A DNA stretch of 64,000 nt from Aquirufa lenticrescens (GCF_019916085.1 NZ_CP049834.1:1874501-1938500); one strand, 5' to 3'; shown: positions 8,872 through 17,310, counted from the stretch's first letter. Translations and numbers: made by a program. Notes: generated from the letters alone by a model not told the origin.

Positions 8872-10524
8872 ATGAAAAGACTCCTGATTTTCTTCCTGCT
8901 ATTGTTGCCCTCTCTTTTTTATGGCCAAAGTCTAAGCGTTTCTAATCTCCCTATTGTTCGATTTAATACGAAAACACGTGTCATCCAGGATGAGCCTAAA
9001 ATCCCGGTTCAAATGGAGGTTTTTGACAATGGTCCTGGGCAATTAAATCAAGTATCTTCTACGCCCACTATCTCCACTGTGGCAGGGGTCGAATTCCGAG
9101 GATCTACCTCGCAAGCCGATTTCTACTTCCTGCCGGGTTTAGTAAAAAAGCCTTATGGTATAGAATTGTGGATTGATTCCACTGGCGTTAAAGCAAAGAA
9201 ATTATCGCTTGTTCAAATGCCGGAGGAAACGGATTGGGTATTGAACGCCTCTTACAATGACCGCTCTTTTATGCGCGATTTTATTGCCCAAAAATTAGCG
9301 GGTCGTTTAGGTTTATTACATAGTGATGCGAAATTCGTGGAGCTCATCATAAACGATGAATACCGTGGGGTATATGTCTTAATGGAGAAAGTCAAACAAG
9401 GTAAGAATCGGGTGCCTATCTCGGATTTATATCCCACCGAAAATTCAGGTGATGATGTAACTGGTGGTTATTTGCTTAAAATTGATAAAACCAGCGGTTC
9501 CCCGTCTACCACTTGGAAAAGTAATTATACTTCTGGTATAACGGCTACGCAAAAATGTGAATTCCAAATTGAATATCCCCAATACGGCATCATCACACAG
9601 CAGCAATTGATTTATATCCGTGATTACATTAATAATTGGGAAAAGAAATTAATGACGGAAGATATGAATGACCCGAAGGCAAGCTTTCGGGACTATATGG
9701 ACGTTTCCTCCTTCGTGAATTATTTTATTTTAAATGAAGCCACTAGAAACGTAGATGGATATCGTTTGAGTACTTATCTATATAAAGACAAAGAATCTTT
9801 AGGCGGAAAAATCAAGATGGGTCCAGCCTGGGATTTTAATATTGCCTTAGGAAATGCAGATTATTTGAATGGTTGGAAGACAGATGGCTTTGTGTACAAG
9901 GCGATGGAGAATGATGGGGGTAAAAATGATTATTGGCAAGTGCCTTTTTGGTGGAATAAATTGATTCAAGATGCAAGTTTCCGCAAAGCCTTAGCAACGC
10001 GCTGGAAGTCAGTTCGCTCTAGTTTTTTGAATACGAATACCCTTTTTGCGACCATCGATTCGGCGCAGGTTGTTTTGAAGGATCCTCTGATAAGAAATTT
10101 TCAAAAATACCCTTTAATGGGTAAGAAGATCTGGCCAAATTATTATGTAGGGGCAACCTTGAGTGATGAAGTGAATTGGTTGAAAAATTGGATACAGGGC
10201 CGTCTAGTTTGGTTAGATGCTCAAATGGCTGTCTTTGATAGTCCTATTTTGGCCGTTCGCGAGGAAAACACCTCAGCCATCGTGTATCCTAATCCATCCA
10301 CGACAGGAATCTTTCAATGGAAATTTAGTTTAGACAAACCTTCTTTAGTGACCTATTTTATATCTGATGCGATGGGACGGATGATTATGTCCCCTAAAAA
10401 CGCTAATTTTGGGTCAGGAGAGCAGATTCAACCTTTGGATTTATCTGCATTTCAAGCCGGAACCTACTTGTTATCTTGGAAAACAGAAGACAGTGCCGTC
10501 CAGCAAATTAAAATTTCACGTTAA
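8872..10524 (+). CDS. Secreted CotH-kinase family protein with T9SS sorting domain
   Basis: A Sec signal peptide (MKRLLIFFLLLLPSLFYGQ) is followed by a CotH-like kinase domain: YRGVYVLMEKVKQGKNRV near residue 160 and the GPAWDFNIALGN motif near 320. CotH homologues are protein kinases of spore coats and of cell-surface proteins in other bacteria. The last 80 residues, starting at IVYPNPS and ending in GTYLLSW...IKISR, form a type A type IX secretion sorting domain, so the protein should cross the outer membrane and may be anchored to the surface. The ATG directly follows the previous stop. The target is unknown. Confidence 0.85.
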   Translation: MKRLLIFFLLLLPSLFYGQSLSVSNLPIVRFNTKTRVIQDEPKIPVQMEVFDNGPGQLNQVSSTPTISTVAGVEFRGSTSQADFYFLPGLVKKPYGIELWIDSTGVKAKKLSLVQMPEETDWVLNASYNDRSFMRDFIAQKLAGRLGLLHSDAKFVELIINDEYRGVYVLMEKVKQGKNRVPISDLYPTENSGDDVTGGYLLKIDKTSGSPSTTWKSNYTSGITATQKCEFQIEYPQYGIITQQQLIYIRDYINNWEKKLMTEDMNDPKASFRDYMDVSSFVNYFILNEATRNVDGYRLSTYLYKDKESLGGKIKMGPAWDFNIALGNADYLNGWKTDGFVYKAMENDGGKNDYWQVPFWWNKLIQDASFRKALATRWKSVRSSFLNTNTLFATIDSAQVVLKDPLIRNFQKYPLMGKKIWPNYYVGATLSDEVNWLKNWIQGRLVWLDAQMAVFDSPILAVREENTSAIVYPNPSTTGIFQWKFSLDKPSLVTYFISDAMGRMIMSPKNANFGSGEQIQPLDLSAFQAGTYLLSWKTEDSAVQQIKISR

Positions 10525-11771
10525 TGTCATCTATTCTAGCTCAATTTCAACGTACCCGTTTTGCAGCGTCCTCTTTAGCGATGGCTAGTGGGGAATCTCG
10601 GAATAGGGTTTTGGCTAGTATTGCTGAGTTGATTCGTGTGAATTCTTCGGAAATTTTACGAGAAAATCAACAGGATTTAGATCAAATGGCGATCGATCAT
10701 CCCATGCGAGATCGACTTCTATTAACCCAAGATCGATTAGATGCTTTAGCTTTAAGCGTCCTTTCTGTGATGCAATTACCAGATCCAACTGGTCAGGTTT
10801 TATCGAAGAAAATGCTTCCGAATGGACTTGACTTGTCTAAAATAACGGTGCCGCTTGGAGTGGTGGGTGTTATATTTGAATCACGGCCGAATGTAACCAT
10901 CGACGTGGCTTCACTATGCATTCGCTCTGGGAATGCGGTGGTATTACGGGGTGGATCGGATGCTTTTCACACGAATACCATTTTAGTTAAATTGATTCAT
11001 CTAGCGCTTGAAAAACACGGATTTTCGACGGATTTGGTTTATTTGATGCCCACGGATCGTGTGCACGTAACGACTCTTTTGACAGCGGTTAAGTACATTG
11101 ACGTGATTATCCCACGAGGTTCTGAAGCCTTAATTCAGCGGGTTCGCAAAGAATCTTTGGTGCCTACGATTGAAACAGGCGCTGGCGTTTGCCATACCTA
11201 TGTGGCAGCCTCGGCTGATCTAGCAATGGCAGTTAACATTGTTGTGAATGCCAAAGTTTCACGTCCCTCTGTTTGTAATTCATTAGACACCATCGTAGTG
11301 CATCAGTCGATAGCGGCTGAATTTCTTCCATTAGTGGCTGAACCTTTAAAAGCCCACTTGGTGAAGATTTATGCTGATTCAGCAGCTTATCGCACGTTAG
11401 AGGAAGTGGCCTATCCCTTTTTAGAAAAGGCAACGGAATCGGATTTTGGTCGTGAATTCTTAGACTTTGCTTGCTCTATTAAGGTGGTGCAGGATTTGCC
11501 TGAAGCCATTGAACATATTTCGTCTTATTCATCTAGACACTCAGAGGCAATCGTTTCAAGTGATGAAAAAGAAGCGCAGTTTTTCTTATCAACCGTGGAT
11601 GCTGCGGCCGTTTATTGGAACGCCTCGACGCGTTTTACGGATGGAGGAGAATTTGGATTAGGAACTGAAATAGGTATTTCTACTCAAAAATTACATGCGC
11701 GTGGCCCCTTCGCGTTAGAGAAATTAGTGACCGAAAAATGGATTGGAATCGGTCAGGGCCAAATCCGCTAA
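10524..11771 (+). CDS. proA: Gamma-glutamyl phosphate reductase
   Basis: This enzyme reduces gamma-glutamyl phosphate to glutamate semialdehyde with NADPH in proline biosynthesis. It has an aldehyde-dehydrogenase fold of 415 residues with the GVIFESRPNVT segment, the RGGSDA cofactor region, the catalytic Cys in SRPSVCNSLD (about residue 250) and the C-terminal GGEFGLGTEIGIST motif. The start overlaps the stop of the CotH gene (TAATG). The partner gene proB is not in this window. The 3' end overlaps that of dnaX by 4 bases in convergent orientation. Confidence 0.95.
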   Translation: MSSILAQFQRTRFAASSLAMASGESRNRVLASIAELIRVNSSEILRENQQDLDQMAIDHPMRDRLLLTQDRLDALALSVLSVMQLPDPTGQVLSKKMLPNGLDLSKITVPLGVVGVIFESRPNVTIDVASLCIRSGNAVVLRGGSDAFHTNTILVKLIHLALEKHGFSTDLVYLMPTDRVHVTTLLTAVKYIDVIIPRGSEALIQRVRKESLVPTIETGAGVCHTYVAASADLAMAVNIVVNAKVSRPSVCNSLDTIVVHQSIAAEFLPLVAEPLKAHLVKIYADSAAYRTLEEVAYPFLEKATESDFGREFLDFACSIKVVQDLPEAIEHISSYSSRHSEAIVSSDEKEAQFFLSTVDAAAVYWNASTRFTDGGEFGLGTEIGISTQKLHARGPFALEKLVTEKWIGIGQGQIR

Positions 11772-13591
11772 AACTCGTGATCTAATCCCATTCGTTGCTT
11801 CATTTCGACTAGAATAGGGTGCTTTTTAGATAAGAAATCGTATTTATCTGATTGCGTATAAATCATCTTTTTGTCCGAAACCTCACCTGCTATCAAATCC
11901 AAGCTGATATCGATAGTATCATTCTTCAGTTTTTCACGCAAAGTGCCTACTAATTCTAGCTTCAGCGAGTCATTAAACTGTTGCATTTGGACTTCACCTT
12001 CTACCTTGGTATGGATGATAGAATCGATGAGACTAATCTCACGGTTCATCATCACATATTTGTTGATGAAATTGCCCTGTTTGAATCCTTGTGCGATTTG
12101 AGTCCACACAAAATGAAGTTCTTCGTAGGTGAACGGCTCATTTTGAACTTTTCCCTGCGCAATTACCTCAGCCGCATGTTCGGCTTGACCAGTACTAACT
12201 ACTTTTTTGGCGCTACGTAATCCGTGACTCGTAGGTCTAGGGGATGTTTCAGCAGATACAACTTGAACGGGGGCTGCTTGAACGGGAGCGATCTCCTGAA
12301 CGGGAGCCGCTTGAACTGGAGTCTCCTGAACTGGTGTCGAAGCCACTGGCGCCGCTTCGGTAGAAACTACTTGAATAACGGGTTCAGCCGGAGCTACTGG
12401 AGCAGCCGAAACCGCAGCCGCAGCTATCGGTTTAGGCTCAGACTTTTTTCCGGCGCCACCCTCCACCGCAGGTTGAGATGCGGTAGGTTGGTAAACCGAC
12501 GGCAAATAGTTGATTTTCAATAAGGTCAATTCGACGTGTAAACGGGCGTTCTTCGCTGCTTTGTAATGAATCTCGCATTGAGAGCAAAGGTTCATAGCAG
12601 ATAATAAGAAGGAGGCAGACGTTTTCGCGGACTGCGCTTGAAATTTCGCCCGATTCTCTTCGCTTAATTCCATTAAGGCAAGCGTCTTCGGATCTTTGGC
12701 AAATAACAAATTACGGAAATGCTCCGATAGGCCGGCAATAAACTGCTGACCATCAAAACCCTTGCGCATAATCTCATCTAATAAAACGAGTGCGTCTGTG
12801 TGGTTTTGATTCACGAAGAAATCCGTTAATTGGAAGTAATAATCGCTGTCCAGTATGTGTAAATTTTCCAATACATCCGCGTGTCTCAGCGCATTGTCCG
12901 TGGAGAAAGTCACATTTAAGTCAAACATCGAAAGTGCATCGCGCAGACCACCATCGGCTTTGATGGAAATCAATTCCAAAGCTGCCGGTTCCGCTGTAAT
13001 CCCTTCTTTTTCCGCGATCGAAGAAAGGTGAGACGCCATATCTTTCCATTGAATGCGGTTGAAGTCAAAGATTTGGCAACGCGATAGAATCGTAGGCAAA
13101 ATCTTGTGCTTTTCCGTCGTCGCTAGAATAAAAATAGCATAGGAAGGTGGCTCCTCTAAGGTCTTTAAAAAGGCATTGAAGGCTGCTGCCGAAAGCATGT
13201 GAACCTCATCAATGATGTAAATTTTGTATTTACCGTTTTGAGGAGGATAGCGAACTTGATCGATTAGGTTCCGAATATCTTCTACCGAGTTATTCGAAGC
13301 GGCATCTAATTCGTGAATCGTTAAGGAAGTATTTTCTTGGAAAGAATGACAAGAAGTACATTTGCCACACGCTTCACCATCCGCACCTAAATCTTGGCAA
13401 TTAATTGTCTTGGCTAAAATACGGGCGCAAGTCGTTTTACCGACCCCTCTCGGGCCACAAAAAAGGAATGCTTGCGCCAGGTGATTGGACTTGATAGCAT
13501 TTTTTAAGGTGGTGGTAATGTGACTTTGGCCTACCACAGAATCGAAAAGGGTAGGGCGGTATTTACGCGCTGAAACAATAAAATTTTCCAT
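11768..13591 (-). CDS. dnaX: DNA polymerase III subunit tau (and predicted gamma)
   Basis: This is the clamp-loader ATPase of the replicative polymerase. It has Walker A GPRGVGKTT, a four-Cys zinc module (C..C..C..C between residues 64 and 80), the DEVH Walker B and the SRC sensor motif LSRCQIFDF. Domain III ends near residue 365, followed by an Ala/Pro/Val-rich linker and a C-terminal tail. ATG 13591 is chosen over the in-frame TTG at 13597, which is part of a promoter box, giving 607 residues. A candidate -1 frameshift site at codons 381-383 would give a gamma-like product of 384 residues. Confidence 0.95.
   Translation of the reverse strand: MENFIVSARKYRPTLFDSVVGQSHITTTLKNAIKSNHLAQAFLFCGPRGVGKTTCARILAKTINCQDLGADGEACGKCTSCHSFQENTSLTIHELDAASNNSVEDIRNLIDQVRYPPQNGKYKIYIIDEVHMLSAAAFNAFLKTLEEPPSYAIFILATTEKHKILPTILSRCQIFDFNRIQWKDMASHLSSIAEKEGITAEPAALELISIKADGGLRDALSMFDLNVTFSTDNALRHADVLENLHILDSDYYFQLTDFFVNQNHTDALVLLDEIMRKGFDGQQFIAGLSEHFRNLLFAKDPKTLALMELSEENRAKFQAQSAKTSASFLLSAMNLCSQCEIHYKAAKNARLHVELTLLKINYLPSVYQPTASQPAVEGGAGKKSEPKPIAAAAVSAAPVAPAEPVIQVVSTEAAPVASTPVQETPVQAAPVQEIAPVQAAPVQVVSAETSPRPTSHGLRSAKKVVSTGQAEHAAEVIAQGKVQNEPFTYEELHFVWTQIAQGFKQGNFINKYVMMNREISLIDSIIHTKVEGEVQMQQFNDSLKLELVGTLREKLKNDTIDISLDLIAGEVSDKKMIYTQSDKYDFLSKKHPILVEMKQRMGLDHEF
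12263..12334 (-). repeat. Short tandem PVQ repeats in the DnaX linker
   Basis: Five Pro-Val-Gln triplets are spaced mostly 15 bases apart (PVQET, PVQAA, PVQEIA, PVQAA, PVQVV) in the disordered linker between domain III and the C-terminal tail. They look like a locally expanded low-complexity repeat and lie beyond the predicted frameshift stop. Confidence 0.7.
12405..12464 (-). promoter_or_regulatory. Candidate programmed -1 ribosomal frameshift signal in dnaX
   Basis: Reading on the coding strand: GGAGGG (12464-12459), 9 bases, the slippery heptamer A AAA AAG in the zero frame (12449-12443), a 5-base spacer, then a stem-loop at 12437-12405. Its outer arms are GCCtAAACCG and CGGTTTcGGC, with a nested AGC/GCT pair inside. 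After a -1 slip the next codons are GTC TGA, so translation would stop at 12438 after one residue. This layout matches the known E. coli dnaX signal that makes the gamma subunit. The elements are seen directly; use in this organism is inferred. Confidence 0.72.
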
Positions 13592-13594
13592 AAT

Positions 13595-13626
13595 CAAATT
13601 TACCTTTTTAAGGGATAATTCCCAAA
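13595..13626 (-). promoter_or_regulatory. Consensus Bacteroidota promoter of dnaX
   Basis: On the minus strand TTTG (13626-13623) is followed by 20 bases and TAAATTTG (13602-13595), matching the Bacteroidota -33/-7 consensus with standard spacing. It occupies the gap between the upstream gene and dnaX. The -7 box ends only 3 bases before the dnaX ATG, so the transcript may be leaderless or nearly so. Confidence 0.65.
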
Positions 13627-13630
13627 TGCT

Positions 13631-15067
13631 TTAGGGGATTCTAATGACAGCGCTTACGGGAAAATGATCCGTTGGATAGTTGTTTTCCCAAGTCTCACTA
13701 TGGGTAGTATGTTGTAAAACGGAAGGACCATTTTTGACAAAAATATAATCAATATGTCTTCCTTCTTGTTCTTTAGTGAAGCCATTAAAGGAGCTGTATG
13801 GGCCATAGTGGCCATTTTGGCTAATTTTCTCCGCATCGATGACATGCGCTGGATTTTTTGCATCCACTAAAATTTGAATCGGTTCATCATCTGGCGTAGC
13901 ATTGAAATCACCTGTTAATATCACCGGAGATTTACCCGCGATTTCAGCTATTTTACGCAATACGAGCTTCGCACTTTCTCTGCGCGCCACCTTGCCTAAA
14001 TGATCGAAATGGGTATTGAATACGAAGAATTTTTTGCCAGTTTTAATCTCTTGAAATTGTCCCCAAGTCACCACGCGACGGCAAGCGGCATCCCAGCCAA
14101 AACCTACCTTGTCACATGAGTCTGACAACCAAAACGTTTTCTCTTGGAGCAATTTGAATTTCGATTTGCGGTACATTAAGGCAGAAAATTCTCCTTCTGC
14201 TTTCCCATCATCCCGGCCTTTCCCAAACCAGCCAAAACCCGGCAATTCCTTTTCTAAATCTGTAATTTGATGCAAGAATGCTTCTTGTAATCCAATTATA
14301 TCTGCCTGATGGTAGCGAATCAATTCCCCACAATGTTTTGCGCGGTATTTCCATTGGTTTGTGCCATCCGATTCGGTGTCTAATCGCACATTGAAAGTCA
14401 TCGCCTTGATTTGCGCTGAGGTGGTAGAAAATTGCGCTGAGGCCGCTGGGCCCGCTAATAAAAGCACAAAACAGGTGAATGCTTTTAAGATATTCATCAC
14501 CTGTGGAAATACGCGGTCGTTCTTCCCATTTTGAATGACAAAATCAGCTCCCCAAAGGTAGTTTTTAGGTTGCGGTTGCAAATCGATTATTTGCATGGTT
14601 TCCATATAACTCATACGACTTCTTTTTTGGACGTTTTGAATGCGTTCAGGTAAGGGGCAATCCACCGTGATCATCTGTGAGATGTGTTCCGGTTTTGTAC
14701 GCGGTGTGATGAGGGCGGATTCGTATAGACAAAAAGGGGCTTCAGGCGTATTTGTAATCCATTCTGCTGCCTGTGAACGAACGGCGGGATGGATAATGGC
14801 ATTAAGGTGAGCGACATCACCTGGGTATTTTTGTAGGAGGCCTTTTATCCAAGCCCGGTTGTAAGATCCATCTGGAAGATAGGATTTAGGGCCAAATTCT
14901 GCGATAATAGCTTCCTTCACCGCCTCATCCTTCTCACAAATTTCTCGCGCCACTTTGTCCGCTTCGAAAATGGGAATTCCCAGACATGAAAAAATCCGGC
15001 AAATGGTCGATTTGCCGGATCCTATTCCGCCTGTAATTCCGATGAAAGGTTTCAGGCCTGTATCCAT
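13631..15067 (-). CDS. coaE: Dephospho-CoA kinase fused in frame to an endonuclease/exonuclease/phosphatase-like domain
   Basis: Residues 1 to about 195 are dephospho-CoA kinase, the last step of coenzyme A synthesis, with P-loop GGIGSGKST and the family's LNAIIHPAVR segment. Residues 191-478 are a complete EEP-fold domain with MTFNVR, LQEAF, GDFNATPDDEP, HIDYIFVK and TDHFPVS motifs. No stop lies between them. Met191 begins MNILKAFTCFVLLLAG...AQF, a good Sec signal peptide, so an exported 288-residue EEP protein could also be made from an internal ATG at 14497. A TGA overlapping that ATG (TGATG) exists one frame away, so an indel or sequence error could explain the fusion. The start lies 4 bases after yajC. 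Confidence 0.85.
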   Translation of the reverse strand: MDTGLKPFIGITGGIGSGKSTICRIFSCLGIPIFEADKVAREICEKDEAVKEAIIAEFGPKSYLPDGSYNRAWIKGLLQKYPGDVAHLNAIIHPAVRSQAAEWITNTPEAPFCLYESALITPRTKPEHISQMITVDCPLPERIQNVQKRSRMSYMETMQIIDLQPQPKNYLWGADFVIQNGKNDRVFPQVMNILKAFTCFVLLLAGPAASAQFSTTSAQIKAMTFNVRLDTESDGTNQWKYRAKHCGELIRYHQADIIGLQEAFLHQITDLEKELPGFGWFGKGRDDGKAEGEFSALMYRKSKFKLLQEKTFWLSDSCDKVGFGWDAACRRVVTWGQFQEIKTGKKFFVFNTHFDHLGKVARRESAKLVLRKIAEIAGKSPVILTGDFNATPDDEPIQILVDAKNPAHVIDAEKISQNGHYGPYSSFNGFTKEQEGRHIDYIFVKNGPSVLQHTTHSETWENNYPTDHFPVSAVIRIP

Positions 15068-15071
15068 TGAA

Positions 15072-15371
15072 TTACTCTTCTAAGCGAGATGAAGCATCTT
15101 TAGAGATTGCTGTTTTTTCGAAAACCATGCGAACACCTTTGCTTGAATCAACTTCAACAACGATTGTTTTTTCGCGAATCGTCACCACAGTTCCGTGGGC
15201 ACCACCAATGGTTACCACTTTGTCACCTGTCTTCAATTCTTCAATAAATTTCTTCGCTTCTTTTGCCTTCGTTTGTTGTGGACGAATCATGAAGAAATAA
15301 AATACGACGAAAATACCTCCGAAAAGGATGATTTGCATGTACGCTGGACTCTGTGCTTGTAATAATAACAT
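15072..15371 (-). CDS. yajC: Preprotein translocase subunit YajC
   Basis: This 99-residue protein has one N-terminal membrane helix (ILFGGIFVVFYFFMI) followed by RPQQTKAKEAKKF and a small beta-rich domain with LKTGDKVVTIGGAHGTV, the standard YajC pattern. It is an accessory of SecDF in the inner membrane. It sits between a DUF1573 lipoprotein gene and coaE in a compact minus-strand operon that starts at nusB. Confidence 0.93.
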   Translation of the reverse strand: MLLLQAQSPAYMQIILFGGIFVVFYFFMIRPQQTKAKEAKKFIEELKTGDKVVTIGGAHGTVVTIREKTIVVEVDSSKGVRMVFEKTAISKDASSRLEE

Positions 15372-15375
15372 GTGT

Positions 15376-15816
15376 TTATTTTTTAGGTACTACTTCTACT
15401 TTAAATGCCATTCTGTTTTCCGCGGGTAGCGTATTACAATAGGCGGTAATGGTTTTTTGCAATTTGCCTTCTTTCCCTTTCGAATCAAACTTCACGCGAA
15501 TGAACCCTTTTTTACCTGGTTGAATCACATCGGTGCTCCATTTAGGGGTCGTGCATCCGCAAGACGCATTCACTGAGATGATTTTCAAAGGTAAATTCCC
15601 CGTATTCTTAAAATTAAAGGTGTGAAAAACACTATCTCCTTCCACTAAGCGTCCTAAGGAAACATAGGGTTTATCCACTTTCAGGATGGGGTGTTTTTCT
15701 GCACTCGGTTTTAAAGCTGCCGGAATGGCATTTTCGGTGGCATTGTTCGCCTCTTTTTGCTGGTTCGTACAGGATAATATCCCAAAGAAACAGAATAAAA
15801 GGAGAGTAGTGCGCAT
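15376..15816 (-). CDS. DUF1573 lipoprotein
   Basis: The 146-residue product starts with a lipoprotein signal (LFCFFGILSC, predicted lipidated Cys16). The rest is a DUF1573 immunoglobulin-like domain, with the hallmark FNFKNTGNLPLKI and ASCGCTTPKW segments followed by PGKKGFIRVKFDS. The family is common in Bacteroidota, usually exported and of unknown role. It lies 4 bases before yajC and 1 base after the ytxH-like gene. Confidence 0.85.
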   Translation of the reverse strand: MRTTLLLFCFFGILSCTNQQKEANNATENAIPAALKPSAEKHPILKVDKPYVSLGRLVEGDSVFHTFNFKNTGNLPLKIISVNASCGCTTPKWSTDVIQPGKKGFIRVKFDSKGKEGKLQKTITAYCNTLPAENRMAFKVEVVPKK

Positions 15817-15817
15817 C

Positions 15818-16114
15818 TTATTTGGCCTTAATCTGAGTCATCATTTTTTCCACGTCCTCTAGCAATTTCTCTGCTTTGATTTTCGCGTCTTGAACCACTT
15901 TTTTGCCTTCTGATTTCGCGGAAGTTTCGATAACCTCTTTGCCCTCAACGATATCATTGATCAATTGCTTTAATTGATCACGGTATTTGTTCAATTGGAA
16001 ATACAATTTACTGCGGGTATTTTCTCCTTTATCTGGAGCGTATAAGATACCTACCACAGCTCCAGCTGCAGCGCCTACTACGAAGGCCCAAAAAGATCTA
16101 GATGATTTGCTCAT
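15818..16114 (-). CDS. YtxH domain protein
   Basis: The 98-residue protein has an N-terminal glycine/alanine-rich hydrophobic segment (FWAFVVGAAAGAVVGILYAP) followed by DKGENTRSKL and a charged, probably helical tail, which is the typical YtxH (gas-vesicle-like, formerly DUF) layout. It is probably a small membrane-associated protein. Its function is not established. It is one base from the nusB stop in the same operon. Confidence 0.8.
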   Translation of the reverse strand: MSKSSRSFWAFVVGAAAGAVVGILYAPDKGENTRSKLYFQLNKYRDQLKQLINDIVEGKEVIETSAKSEGKKVVQDAKIKAEKLLEDVEKMMTQIKAK

Positions 16115-16115
16115 G

Positions 16116-17279
16116 TTATTTGTTAGCTATGTCGATTAATCCTCGACCTGATTTAGTAATCACTTTTTCGTGAACTAAGCGATTCGAAACTACGTCTAAA
16201 ATTCCGTTTATAAACTGGCCAGACTTAGGTGTCGAATAGTTTTTTGCTAGTTCGATGTACTCGTTAATGCTCACTTTTACTGGAATACTAGAGAATTTCA
16301 CCATCTCGGCTAATGCCATTTTAAGAATGATAAAATCCGCTACCGCTAAGCGATCTGATTCCCAGTTTTTCGTTTGGTCCCCAATCCAAGCACTTAATTG
16401 CTTGTCTTCCGAAACGCTATAATCGAATAATTCCTCAAAGAATAACTTATCGTCTTCCCATTGGATGGCGAGTGGTTGTAAACTTAGGTCTTCCAAAGCC
16501 TCTATCTTAAAGGTCTTGTTCGCCATACTCTTCACCACGTCTTTATTCAAAGACCAATTTAAATCTTTTTCCTCAAAATACTCCGTCATGGACTCGTGTT
16601 TTAAAAGGAAATTTTTCAATACATATACGACGAAGGCCAAATCATCTTCAAACTTCTTGCCCGCCGTAGGAAGGTAAGTTAAGAAGGTTTCATCCGTCAA
16701 GATGTTTTCGATAAATAATTTCTTGATTAAATTTTCTTCATCTTCAGACCAGCCGATGTGGTTCTTATCGAAGGCACGTTGTAAATCACCCCATTTGGAA
16801 AGAATATACAATACCTTGTTTTTTGCCAAAAGAGAAGTCTTCGTGTTGTTCTCTAATAAACGTCTATTTTCATCCCAAAGCGCGATTAAGGGCAATTGCT
16901 GCAAATAATACAAGATTTTCAGGTATTGCTTATTGATCGATTCGACCTCTGTTACCATATCTTGCTTGAGCTTCTTCGCGATTTGCTTCACGTTCGCTTG
17001 ATACAATTTATAGACTGATTGAGCCGCATCTTGCGCTTCTGCAGGAATCGTTTCTTCGGAAGTAATTTCTTGGAAATACTCTTTTAATTGAATTTCGGCA
17101 AGTTGTCGCAGGCCCTCTAAACGAGGCATTTGGTCCTCTTTTGCCACCATTAAAGATAAATCAGGCTGAAAAATGGTCGCTAAACCATCAAAAGCTAATT
17201 GATATTGGGCACGTTCTTGTGTATAAAAAGCATACAATTGTTGAAATGCTTTGACACGTAGTAATCTCCTGTTAACCAT
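16116..17279 (-). CDS. nusB: Transcription antitermination protein NusB, long Bacteroidota form
   Basis: The NusB fold is at the C terminus (about residues 245-387): DRLAVADFIILKMALAEM, then SSIPVKVSINEYIELAKNY and GQFINGILDVV. NusB binds boxA RNA with NusE to support rRNA antitermination. The 387-residue length far exceeds the roughly 140 residues of E. coli NusB. The extra N-terminal part is charged and helical and begins with a NusB-like RRLLRVKAFQQLYAFY helix, so the core may be split by an insert. It leads the operon nusB-ytxH-DUF1573-yajC-coaE. Confidence 0.88.
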   Translation of the reverse strand: MVNRRLLRVKAFQQLYAFYTQERAQYQLAFDGLATIFQPDLSLMVAKEDQMPRLEGLRQLAEIQLKEYFQEITSEETIPAEAQDAAQSVYKLYQANVKQIAKKLKQDMVTEVESINKQYLKILYYLQQLPLIALWDENRRLLENNTKTSLLAKNKVLYILSKWGDLQRAFDKNHIGWSEDEENLIKKLFIENILTDETFLTYLPTAGKKFEDDLAFVVYVLKNFLLKHESMTEYFEEKDLNWSLNKDVVKSMANKTFKIEALEDLSLQPLAIQWEDDKLFFEELFDYSVSEDKQLSAWIGDQTKNWESDRLAVADFIILKMALAEMVKFSSIPVKVSINEYIELAKNYSTPKSGQFINGILDVVSNRLVHEKVITKSGRGLIDIANK

Positions 17280-17310
17280 CCGAAATAAAAGAGCGTCTTG
17301 TTTTGAATCC

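Noticed and set aside
12224-12523. Open plus-strand frame opposite the dnaX linker
   Set aside because: It mirrors the Ala/Pro/Val-rich repeats of dnaX and yields a low-complexity Arg/Ser/Asn-rich product, so it is a shadow frame.
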